From Thermodesulfobacteriota bacterium (lineage in GTDB: Bacteria; Thermosulfidibacterota; Thermosulfidibacteria; Thermosulfidibacterales; B14-G1), in contig JAJSAC010000039.1 in the NCBI GenBank assembly GCA_024274915.1, forward strand, positions 1 through 38,283: 38,283 nucleotides of DNA, read 5' to 3'. The stretch's first letter is position 1; the number at the start of each line of letters is the position of its first letter. The notes beneath the pieces are model-generated. The model was not told the origin of the DNA. It worked only from the letters and a program-made list of their open reading frames with translations, and did no database searches. Of this stretch, positions 16,076 through 22,536 are shown piece by piece. A program made the position numbers and the translations under genes.

Positions 16076-17363
16076 CTGGCCAGGGCTTTGCAACAAGCAT
16101 GTAGGGAGTTACACTATAACAAACTTAATTATAAAAGAGATGGATGAGATCGCCCAATATTCTGATACAATAGTGAAGCCTGGCCTTAAGAGAATAAAAG
16201 TTTTTCTTACGAAGTTGGGTAATCCCCAAAAGAAGTTTGCTACCATTCTCGTTGGAGGTACCAACGGGAAGGGCTCTACTGTTTCTTATTTGTATCACAT
16301 GCTTAATGCCATAGGAATCAAGGTGGGAGGCTATCTGTCACCCCATCTCACTAGCCTCAATGAGAGAATCTTGATTCCTGGGTCTTCCCCTTGGGAACTG
16401 AAGTCCCTCATGAAGGAACTGGAGTCTAAGGCCCTTCATTGGGGAATGGATTTGAGCCCTTTTGAGCTCCTCACGTCTGCAGTGTTTGTTCTTTTCAACA
16501 ATTATAGTATTGATCTAGCCATTATGGAGGTAGGCATGGGAGGGAGGTGGGATGCTACCAACGTGTCCCATCCCGTGGCGTCTATCATCGTCTCTTTGGG
16601 CTTGGATCACACTCAATACTTGGGCCACACCCTTTCCGCCATCGCCCTGGAAAAACTTCCCATAGGTCGTAAGGGGAGACCCCTCCTTCTAGGAAACATT
16701 CCCCTGGGGGGGCTCAGGGCCTTTAGGGAAGGTAACGGAGCTCTCGGAGCCGTGCTTCAGGAGTGGCAAAGGGATTTCTTTGTTTTGGAGCATAAAGAGC
16801 AAGGTTTCTGTTATGTGGGAGATCAGGTGGTATCCCCATTGGTTCTCAAGCTGGAAGGGCGTCACCAGTGGATCAACGCTTCCCTTGCCCTGAGGACCAT
16901 GGAGGTTTTGGGTTTTCCCCTTACAAGGCAGGCCTTAGATGCCCTTCAAAGGGTTTGGCTTCCTGCCCGGATGCAGGTGAAGGAGGTTGGAGGGGTTCCC
17001 GTTGTGTTTGACGTGGCCCATAACCCTCTGGCCCTAAGAGTGCTCTTGGAGAGTCTCCCGTTGCGCTTTCCAGAAAGGCCTCTATGGGTTTTTTTTCAGC
17101 TTCTAAAGGATAAACCCTGGCAAGAAGCTTTGAAGCTCCTTCTGGGTGGATTTGAAAGGGCTTTTTTTGTTGACCTCCCACGTGGAGGCAGGGAAGTCCC
17201 CGGTTCTTGGATAATGGCCTTTGACCAAGTGGAGTTTGTTAAGGGTAGGGATGAGTGGGATCTCCTTTTTCAAGAGGCCAGGGATAGAGGAGCGGTTGTT
17301 GTTTTCACTGGTTCTTTTGGAATGGTAAGGGAGGGCATGAGATGGGTGGATGGAGCAGAGTGA
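16071..17363 (+). CDS. folC: Folylpolyglutamate synthase / dihydrofolate synthase
   Basis: Adds glutamate to dihydropteroate and to tetrahydrofolates, using ATP. The 430-residue form shows KPGLKRI, then the P-loop GGTNGKGST, the SPHLTSLNERI segment, EVGMGGRWDATN, GLDHTQYLGHT and the C-terminal FDVAHNPLALR, all standard Mur-ligase/FolC landmarks. The start is unsure: ATG 16071 has no Shine-Dalgarno and lies inside a possible promoter, while ATG 16140 is preceded by AAAGAG with almost no spacing and leaves the first helix slightly short. Its end overlaps the pgeF start by 22 bases. It heads the run folC-pgeF-trmH-DUF4911. Confidence 0.93.
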   Translation: MIWPGLCNKHVGSYTITNLIIKEMDEIAQYSDTIVKPGLKRIKVFLTKLGNPQKKFATILVGGTNGKGSTVSYLYHMLNAIGIKVGGYLSPHLTSLNERILIPGSSPWELKSLMKELESKALHWGMDLSPFELLTSAVFVLFNNYSIDLAIMEVGMGGRWDATNVSHPVASIIVSLGLDHTQYLGHTLSAIALEKLPIGRKGRPLLLGNIPLGGLRAFREGNGALGAVLQEWQRDFFVLEHKEQGFCYVGDQVVSPLVLKLEGRHQWINASLALRTMEVLGFPLTRQALDALQRVWLPARMQVKEVGGVPVVFDVAHNPLALRVLLESLPLRFPERPLWVFFQLLKDKPWQEALKLLLGGFERAFFVDLPRGGREVPGSWIMAFDQVEFVKGRDEWDLLFQEARDRGAVVVFTGSFGMVREGMRWVDGAE

Positions 17364-18052
17364 GCCTTGGGGGAGAAGGGTTTCTGTTGAGGGAGGTCCA
17401 GGGTGTGTTTTTTATTCACAGTATGGGGAGCAGGGATTACAGGGCGAGGGAGAACAGGGAGGAGCTTTCGGAACTACTCGGCCTTTCCAAGATAGTGAGG
17501 GTTAGGCAAGTCCACAGTTCTGTAATTTTGGATGCCCAGTACGTGGGGGAGGACGAAGAAGGTGACGGGTTGTTCCTCTCGCGGCAGGCTGTAGGGACAG
17601 GGATAGCCGTACTTACAGCTGATTGTCTGCCCGTGTTGATCGTTGCTCCCCAGCATTTCCTTCTTCTCCACGTGGGGTGGAGGGGCCTTAAGGAGGGAAT
17701 AGTCCAGGAAGGGTTGAATAGATTAAATTCGTTATATAGTGACATTAAAAACATTAAAATATTGTTTGGCCCATTCATAAAACAGTGTTGCTATCAGGTA
17801 AGGATGGATATGGTTGGTAAGCTGAGGGAAAGGTTACCTCCACAAGTGATAGAGGCGGGGGTGGTTGAGAGGGATGGGAAGCTCTTCTTCTCCCTCGGTA
17901 CAGCTGTAACCAAGCTCTTGGAATTAGCGGGAGTGAAGGCCATACCTGAAGATCCTGGGTTTTGTACCAGTTGTTCAGGTCTGTTTCCCTCCTATCGAAG
18001 GGGGGGAGAGGGGGTTCCTCGGATGATAAATCTGGCCTGGAGGAGTATATGA
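17342..18052 (+). CDS. pgeF: YfiH/PgeF-family multicopper-polyphenol oxidase-like protein
   Basis: Laccase-domain (LACC1/YfiH) protein. Members have been linked to peptidoglycan editing in E. coli and to adenosine phosphorylase/deaminase activity; which applies here is not shown. The 236-residue protein has the three metal-site motifs: RQVHSS with H58, ADCLPV with C95, and HVGWRG with H110. It also has a later QCCYQV and the C-terminal FCTSCSGLFPSYRRGG...RMINLAW. ATG 17342 overlaps the folC end by 22 bases, with GGGAGGG just upstream. Its stop overlaps the next start (ATGA), so these genes are coupled. Confidence 0.93.
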   Translation: MGGWSRVSLGGEGFLLREVQGVFFIHSMGSRDYRARENREELSELLGLSKIVRVRQVHSSVILDAQYVGEDEEGDGLFLSRQAVGTGIAVLTADCLPVLIVAPQHFLLLHVGWRGLKEGIVQEGLNRLNSLYSDIKNIKILFGPFIKQCCYQVRMDMVGKLRERLPPQVIEAGVVERDGKLFFSLGTAVTKLLELAGVKAIPEDPGFCTSCSGLFPSYRRGGEGVPRMINLAWRSI

Positions 18053-18627
18053 CCACTCTGGAAAGGAAGAGACGTCTACTGGAGGTGCTGGAGAAGCGCC
18101 AGAAAGATCTGACCATTGTCCTGGAACGTCTCAGGAATCCTCACAATATAAGTGCCATCCTTAGGAGCTGTGATGCCGTGGGTATTCAGTATGTCCACAT
18201 AGTCGAGGAAGGTAGAGCAGTGGCCTTGTCGAGAAGTGTAAGCAGGGGGAGCGCCCAATGGCTGGACATATCTTTTTATGCTGATTCACTGAACTGTCTC
18301 CGGTTTCTTAAGGATCAAGATTTCAAGATATATGTGACAACGGTGAGCTCCAGTGTCAGGGACTTTAGAGAAGTGGACTACACATGCCCGTGTGCCATCG
18401 TGGTTGGGAGTGAATTGGAAGGTGTATCCCGAGAAGCCCTTGAAGAGGCAGATGAGTGTATTGTGGTGCCTATGGTGGGGTTTGTTCAAAGTTTTAATGT
18501 GTCCGTGGCCACCGCTATCATTTTGTATGAAGCCTTTAAGCAGAGGGAGAAGGCTGGTATGTATTCTTCATGTCGTTTCCCACTTGAGGAGAAGGAGAGG
18601 ATTTTGAGTCGGTGGCTCAGATTCTGA
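18049..18627 (+). CDS. trmH: TrmH-type tRNA (guanosine-2'-O)-methyltransferase
   Basis: SPOUT-class methyltransferase that 2'-O-methylates a ribose, in TrmH at G18 of tRNA, using S-adenosylmethionine. The 192-residue product has NPHNISAILRSCDAVG (30-45) with catalytic Arg39, GSELEGVS (120-127) and PMVGFVQSFNVSVATA (141-156), the trefoil-knot SAM site. RQKDLTIVLE near the N-terminus is close to E. coli TrmH, so I favour TrmH over the rRNA enzyme RlmB, though it is somewhat shorter than TrmH (229). ATG 18049 has GGAGGAG 5 bases upstream and overlaps the pgeF stop. Confidence 0.88.
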   Translation: MTTLERKRRLLEVLEKRQKDLTIVLERLRNPHNISAILRSCDAVGIQYVHIVEEGRAVALSRSVSRGSAQWLDISFYADSLNCLRFLKDQDFKIYVTTVSSSVRDFREVDYTCPCAIVVGSELEGVSREALEEADECIVVPMVGFVQSFNVSVATAIILYEAFKQREKAGMYSSCRFPLEEKERILSRWLRF

Positions 18628-18674
18628 TACCAAAAATTAAAGCGATACTTTAAGGCAACATGGTGGTAAAATAG

Positions 18675-18932
18675 ATGGAGGATAAGGGCTTAATTCTAAG
18701 GTTATGGGTGCCCAGATCCCAGGTTGCCTTATTGGTAGCCATGGTAGAGTCCTACGAGTCCTTGGGGGTTGTTAGGGTAATTGATGCCAAGAGAGCCCTG
18801 GCAGAAATTTATGTGTCTCCCTCTTTTTTGGACATCCTGGTAACCCTTTTGGAAGAACTTCCGAAGGAAGGCATCACTGTCAACATATTAGAAATCAAAA
18901 AACAGGGCCGTGAATCCCCAGAACCCACCTGA
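18675..18932 (+). CDS. DUF4911 family protein
   Basis: A small 85-residue soluble protein that resembles DUF4911: a short beta-alpha-beta-like fold with LRLWVPRSQVALLVAMVESYESLG, a central IDAKRALAEIYVSP stretch, then a helix ending in NILEI. The family is small and mainly seen in Thermodesulfobacteriota-like bacteria; its function is unknown, and the number of conserved residues visible is limited. It follows trmH after 47 bases with no strong ribosome site before ATG 18675 (GGTGG 10-14 bases upstream). Probably in the folC-pgeF-trmH transcript. Confidence 0.65.
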   Translation: MEDKGLILRLWVPRSQVALLVAMVESYESLGVVRVIDAKRALAEIYVSPSFLDILVTLLEELPKEGITVNILEIKKQGRESPEPT

Positions 18933-19400
18933 TATCCCCATAACCTGAAGACAAGCTTTAACCAAGAGTTAACAGCTTAAACCCAGGCTATTCAGCAGGT
19001 TGCCGCCCATCATCCCCTTCCGGTTTTTGATTGATAATATATATTATGTTAAATTTTGATAGAAAACCCTTAGAATTCCAACTCCTAATTTGTGCTCTCT
19101 GTCTTCTCTTACCCAAATAAGAATGTGCTCTCTCTTGCAAGCAAAAAATTGTTATTTAATTCTTAATCGATGACTAATATAAACTATATTTGAAAAAGAG
19201 TAACTTCTTAATATCCCTGAATTTCAGCAATTATCCCCACAACTCTATTGTGGCTTCATACTGGGGCTCTGGCGAATGCCGATTTTACCCCTTAAAATCC
19301 CCCATCCCGACTTTTTCGATTCTCCCATAGTTGGTGTCCTCTTCATGATCCAAAATCCCCTTACGGGGCAAATATGAATCTCTCTTTCCCCCCTCCCCTG

Positions 19401-19450
19401 CTCATGGTTTATAGCTCATAGTTGCCATCAACCATGAGCCATCAGCTATC
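19401..19450. repeat. Dispersed hairpin repeat, copy A
   Basis: About 50 bases nearly identical (4-5 differences) to 38232-38281. GCTCATAGTTG (19416-19426) pairs with CAACCATGAGC (19429-19439) apart from one mismatch, across a 2-4-base loop. The same AGCTCAT/ATGAGC motif recurs in the flanks. Located directly before the tRNA-Leu promoter. Confidence 0.8.
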
Positions 19451-19460
19451 GCCATTTGCC

Positions 19461-19489
19461 TTGACAAGGAGATTGACCTGGTCTAAATT
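19461..19489 (+). promoter_or_regulatory. Sigma-70 promoter for tRNA-Leu and following genes
   Basis: A consensus TTGACA (19461-19466) and TAAATT (19484-19489) with an ideal 17-base spacer. Transcription would begin near 19497-19500, right at the 5' end of tRNA-Leu, so the primary transcript needs almost no 5' trimming. Confidence 0.8.
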
Positions 19490-19499
19490 TCCCCTGCGT

Positions 19500-19586
19500 G
19501 CCGAAGTGGCGGAACTGGTAGACGCGCTATCTTGAGGGGGTAGTGGGCGTAAGCCCGTGCGGGTTCGAGTCCCGCCTTCGGCACCA
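19500..19586 (+). tRNA. tRNA-Leu (anticodon GAG)
   Basis: 87 bases including an encoded CCA. The acceptor stem GCCGAAG (19500-19506) pairs with CTTCGGC (19576-19582). The anticodon stem-loop is CTATC-TTGAGGG-GGTAG, giving GAG. A long variable arm (GTGGGCGTAAGCCCGTG area) is typical of leucine tRNA, and the T-arm has GGTTCGAGTCC. It reads CTC/CTT codons. Confidence 0.97.
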
Positions 19587-19594
19587 GAGAAGGT

Positions 19595-19671
19595 CGGGGC
19601 GTGGCGCAGTCTGGTAGCGCACTGGCATGGGGGGTCAGTGGTCGGCCGTTCAAATCGGCTCGCCCCGACCA
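19595..19671 (+). tRNA. tRNA-Pro (anticodon GGG)
   Basis: 77 bases with an encoded CCA. Acceptor CGGGGCG (19595-19601) pairs with CGCCCCG, and the anticodon arm CTGGC-ATGGGGG-GTCAG gives GGG. It lies 8 bases after tRNA-Leu and shares its promoter. The acceptor and T-stem are the same as in the tRNA-Pro(CGG) at 21157. Confidence 0.96.
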
Positions 19672-19712
19672 TATTTGGTCGTCCCTTATAATGGGTCCTT
19701 CCGGAGGTTCTG

Positions 19713-20468
19713 GTGGTTATTCTTTTGTCTAATGATGACGGTGTGTATGCTCAGGGATTGATGACGCTTAAAAAAGCATTGGAAGAAGTGGCAGAGGTTT
19801 ACATAGTAGCCCCCGATCGTGAGAAGAGCGCTGTCAGCCATGCTGTTACCCTTCACCGCCCCCTGAGGGTTGAGCGGATAAAGGAGCGGGTCTACGCCGT
19901 AGATGGAACTCCCACCGATTGTGTCATTCTGGCGGTGAACAAGCTCTTGGACAAAAGGCCGGACTTGCTGGTTTCAGGCATCAATCAAGGGGGGAACATG
20001 GGTGATGATGTCACCTACTCGGGCACCGTTTCAGCAGCTATGGAGGGAACCATTCTCGGCATACCTTCTATTGCTGTATCTTTGGTGGTGGGGGAACACA
20101 GGAATTATGAAAATGCCGCCTCCTTTGTCAAAAAGCTGGTGGGATGGATGAACACATCTCCCCTCCCCCCAGAGACTTTTCTGAACATCAATGTTCCAGA
20201 TAGAGAAGAATATGGCCACATTAAAGGAGTGATGTGGACCCGCCAGGGGAAAAGGGTTTATAGCGATTCCATCTACGAGTTGGTAGATCCTAGGGGAAAG
20301 AAGTACTACTGGATTGGGGGTGTACCCCTTGAGGATGTGGATAACGGGGAGGATACTGACATAGCAGCTGTGAGCAGGGGGTTCATCTCCATCACACCCA
20401 TTCACCTTGATTTCACTGACTATAGGGCCTTAGATAGACTCAGGAAGAAAGGGAGTCTCTCTCTATGA
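19713..20468 (+). CDS. surE: 5'/3'-nucleotidase SurE
   Basis: Metal-dependent survival-protein phosphatase that dephosphorylates nucleoside monophosphates. The 251-residue protein starts MVILLSNDDG with the metal-binding Asp pair (D8, D9). It has APDREKSAVSHAVTLHRPL, the active-site SGINQGGNMG with conserved asparagine, and VTYSGTVSAAMEG. GTG 19713 is set by GGAGG 6 bases upstream. It opens the surE-pcm-(nlpD-like) arrangement, which is conserved in many Gram-negative bacteria (surE-pcm-nlpD-rpoS in E. coli). Confidence 0.96.
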   Translation: MVILLSNDDGVYAQGLMTLKKALEEVAEVYIVAPDREKSAVSHAVTLHRPLRVERIKERVYAVDGTPTDCVILAVNKLLDKRPDLLVSGINQGGNMGDDVTYSGTVSAAMEGTILGIPSIAVSLVVGEHRNYENAASFVKKLVGWMNTSPLPPETFLNINVPDREEYGHIKGVMWTRQGKRVYSDSIYELVDPRGKKYYWIGGVPLEDVDNGEDTDIAAVSRGFISITPIHLDFTDYRALDRLRKKGSLSL

Positions 20469-20480
20469 CCAGGTGAGGAC

Positions 20481-21155
20481 GTGGGCCTCTGGAAGAAAAG
20501 GGAACCTGATTACGACAGGGCCCGGCAGAGGATGGTAGAGCTCATCGAAAGCCGGGGCATTAAAAATCCCCTGGTACTCCACGCCATGGCCAAGATTCCC
20601 CGTCATCTCTTTGTCCCTCCCCACCTCAGGGATGAGGCTTATGCTGACTATCCTTTGGCCATTGGGGAGGGACAGACCATTTCCCAGCCCTATATTGTGG
20701 CTCTAATGACAGAAGGCCTGGAGCTCTCTCCTGGGTCCAAGGTTTTGGAGATTGGTACGGGTTCTGGGTATCAAGCAGCCATTTTGGCGGAGATTTCTAA
20801 AGAGGTTTACTCGATAGAGCGCCTGTCTTCCCTGGCGGAAAGGGCCGAGGAGCTTTTGAGGCAGCTGGGGTATGACAATGTGTACATAAAGGTTGGGGAT
20901 GGGACCATGGGTTGGCCTGAGCACGCCCCTTATGATGCCATCATAGTGACCGCCGCTGCTCCTTCTGTTCCCCCTCCCCTCTTGGAACAACTAAAGGTGG
21001 GAGGAAGGATGGTTATCCCTGTAGGGGGTGCCTTCTCCCAGGACCTGTTGAAAATTGTGAAAACCGATTCCCAGGGGAACTATACCACCCGTTCCTTGGG
21101 TGGTTGTGTTTTTGTGAAGCTTTACGGTAAATTTGGTTGGAAGAAGGAAGAGTAG
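20481..21155 (+). CDS. pcm: Protein-L-isoaspartate O-methyltransferase
   Basis: Repairs isoaspartyl residues in aged proteins with S-adenosylmethionine. The 224-residue protein has the PCMT signature AIGEGQTISQPYIVALM (60-76), the SAM-binding VLEIGTGSGYQAA (88-100), VGDGTMGW and the RMVIPVGG strand. Length agrees with the family (about 210-230). GTG 20481 follows GGTGAGGAC. It ends at TAG 21153-21155, one base before the start of tRNA-Pro(CGG), so an mRNA made through this operon carries the tRNA immediately after the stop codon. Confidence 0.95.
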   Translation: MGLWKKREPDYDRARQRMVELIESRGIKNPLVLHAMAKIPRHLFVPPHLRDEAYADYPLAIGEGQTISQPYIVALMTEGLELSPGSKVLEIGTGSGYQAAILAEISKEVYSIERLSSLAERAEELLRQLGYDNVYIKVGDGTMGWPEHAPYDAIIVTAAAPSVPPPLLEQLKVGGRMVIPVGGAFSQDLLKIVKTDSQGNYTTRSLGGCVFVKLYGKFGWKKEE

Positions 21156-21156
21156 T

Positions 21157-21233
21157 CGGGGCGTAGCGCAGCCTGGTAGCGCACCAGCTTCGGGAGCTGG
21201 GTGTCGGCCGTTCGAATCGGCTCGCCCCGACCA
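21157..21233 (+). tRNA. tRNA-Pro (anticodon CGG)
   Basis: 77 bases with an encoded CCA. Acceptor CGGGGCG pairs with CGCCCCG, and anticodon arm CCAGC-TTCGGGA-GCTGG gives CGG. It is inserted between pcm and the LOG-like gene, with one base to the pcm stop and about 20 to the next start. I see no promoter of its own; release would depend on RNase P and 3'-processing of the longer transcript. Confidence 0.97.
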
Positions 21234-21253
21234 TTAATTTGAAGGGGAGGGAT

Positions 21254-21706
21254 ATGGCCAAGGCTGCAGTGGGCGTTATAGGTGCCTCCCATTGTAACTC
21301 CCAGGAGTACGAGAGGGCCTACCAGCTTGGTCGCGGTATTGCTCGTTTAGGTGCTGCTTTAGTGTGCGGAGGATCGGGCGGAGTCATGGAGGCGGCTTCC
21401 AAGGGGGCTCGGGAAGAGGGTGGTTTAGTGATAGGAATCGTTCCCCAGTCCAGTCCTGGGGAGGCCAATCCTTATGTCACCGTGGCTGTGGCAACAGGTA
21501 TGGGCCATGCTAGGAATTCCATCATTGTGAACACTGCCCAGGCACTGGTGGCGGTAGGTGGAGAGTACGGTACCCTCTCAGAAATAGCATTGGCCCTCAA
21601 AGGGGGTAAGGTAGTGTTGGGTTTGGACACCTGGGATATACCTGGAGTAGTAAGGGTCTCTTCTGTGGAAGAGGCGCTCAAAACCTTGGAGGGATTGCTG
21701 AGGTGA
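21254..21706 (+). CDS. LOG-like Rossmann-fold protein (TIGR00725 type)
   Basis: A 150-residue protein of the lysine-decarboxylase-like/LOG superfamily, whose studied members hydrolyse N-glycosidic bonds of nucleoside monophosphates. It has VGVIGAS at the first strand, CGGSGGVMEAASKGA (38-52), and GGEYGTLSEIALAL (102-115), the counterpart of the PGGxGTxxE motif. The GT and E that bind phosphate and sugar remain. Exact function is unknown. ATG 21254, with GGGGAGGG just upstream, is preferred over TTG 21239. Its stop overlaps the next start (GTGA). Confidence 0.85.
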   Translation: MAKAAVGVIGASHCNSQEYERAYQLGRGIARLGAALVCGGSGGVMEAASKGAREEGGLVIGIVPQSSPGEANPYVTVAVATGMGHARNSIIVNTAQALVAVGGEYGTLSEIALALKGGKVVLGLDTWDIPGVVRVSSVEEALKTLEGLLR

Positions 21707-22536
21707 GCTACACCAGAAGGGCACTGGTGGTGGCCGTCTTAGCCCTCCTTTTTTTCCCTTCCTTTTCCCAAGGAAAAAGAAGGCCCCATGGGAGTGGCAG
21801 TTATACTATGTACATAGTGAGAAGGGGTGACACCCTCTCTTCTGTTGCCCGGAGATACCATGTATCTTGGAAGAGGCTGGCCAGGATAAACGGTATTTCC
21901 CCTCCTTATAGGATTTTCAGGGGGCAGAGGCTCAGAGTGCCTCTGCCGAGAGGGAGCTACCGGTTGTACCGAGTGAAGAGGGGAGACTTCCTGAAAAAGG
22001 TCGCCTGGCGCTACAAGGTGTCCTGGAGGACACTGGCAAGGTTGAACGGCATAGAGAGTCCCTATACGATCTACCGGGGACAGTATCTAAAAATTCCCAG
22101 GTCTAGTATCTCTATTGCCAGAGGTAGAAAGGGGATGAGAGGCATGGGCACTCCGGAAAAGGGCTTTGCGAGGGTCGAAGGGTTTTCTCCCCCCGTCTCC
22201 ACTGAGGCCAAAAGAGGGATTAACATGGGGCTGGACTACTTCCTCTCCAAAGGGGAAAAGATCGTCTCCTCTGCTCCTGGAAAGGTGGTTTATGCCTCTC
22301 TAGACATGAGGGGACTGGGTTCCGTCCTCATTCTGGAACACTCCGGTGGATACGAGACAGTGTATGCAGGCAAGGCCATCTACTGGATGACAGGGGAAGG
22401 AGAAAGGGTGGAAGCGAGGAAGGTGTTGGGGGAGGCTATAGAGAAAACGGTGCTCCACTTCGAGATAAGAAAGGCCGGGAGACCTCTCCCGGCTGCTAGA
22501 TTGGTTAGCAGGAGAATAAAAGGGGGTAAGAAATGA
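21703..22536 (+). CDS. NlpD/EnvC-like LysM protein with degenerate M23 domain
   Basis: Envelope protein, probably an activator of cell-wall amidases. The 277 residues have an N-terminal hydrophobic export segment (about 7-20, no lipobox Cys seen), two LysM repeats (36-80 with YIVRRGDTLSSVARRY; 87-132 with YRVKRGDFLKKVAWRY), and an M23/LytM domain (about 172-266). In place of the zinc ligands HxxxD it reads N174-MGL-D178, and the later HxH is VLH (H252 only). So the domain should not bind zinc; this loss is the hallmark of NlpD/EnvC-type activators. GTG 21703 overlaps the preceding stop. Position after surE-pcm supports an nlpD equivalent. Confidence 0.87.
   Translation: MSYTRRALVVAVLALLFFPSFSQGKRRPHGSGSYTMYIVRRGDTLSSVARRYHVSWKRLARINGISPPYRIFRGQRLRVPLPRGSYRLYRVKRGDFLKKVAWRYKVSWRTLARLNGIESPYTIYRGQYLKIPRSSISIARGRKGMRGMGTPEKGFARVEGFSPPVSTEAKRGINMGLDYFLSKGEKIVSSAPGKVVYASLDMRGLGSVLILEHSGGYETVYAGKAIYWMTGEGERVEARKVLGEAIEKTVLHFEIRKAGRPLPAARLVSRRIKGGKK

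Larger units (their letters stand above)
18933..19499. other. AT-rich intergenic region upstream of tRNA genes
   Basis: The only non-coding stretch over 300 bases. 19030-19250 is clearly AT-rich, unlike its GC-rich neighbours. I see no credible reading frame. It holds several short hairpins: CCACAA-CTCTA-TTGTGG (19237-19253), GATTTTA-CCCCT-TAAAATC (19281-19299) and CCCCTTACGGGG (about 19359-19370). It ends with a dispersed repeat (19401-19450) and a tRNA promoter. A small RNA or the scar of a lost element is possible; there is no direct sign of either. Confidence 0.6.

Noticed and set aside
18634-18655. Short inverted repeat TTAAAG/CTTTAA between trmH and the DUF4911 gene as a terminator
   Set aside because: A six-base AT-rich stem with no T-run is too weak; the two genes are more likely co-transcribed.
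19231-19253. Possible DnaA box and origin in the AT-rich region (TTATCCCCACA)
   Set aside because: It has two extra Cs compared with TTATCCACA, there is no cluster of boxes, and no dnaA, dnaN or other origin genes are near.
19595-21233. Two similar tRNA-Pro genes as attachment sites of an integrated element (surE-pcm between them)
   Set aside because: They have different anticodons (GGG, CGG), the genes between are housekeeping, and there is no integrase; the likeness is ordinary for isoacceptors.
21703-22536. Active M23 endopeptidase
   Set aside because: Two of the zinc-site residues are replaced (N174, V250), so catalysis by the usual mechanism is unlikely.
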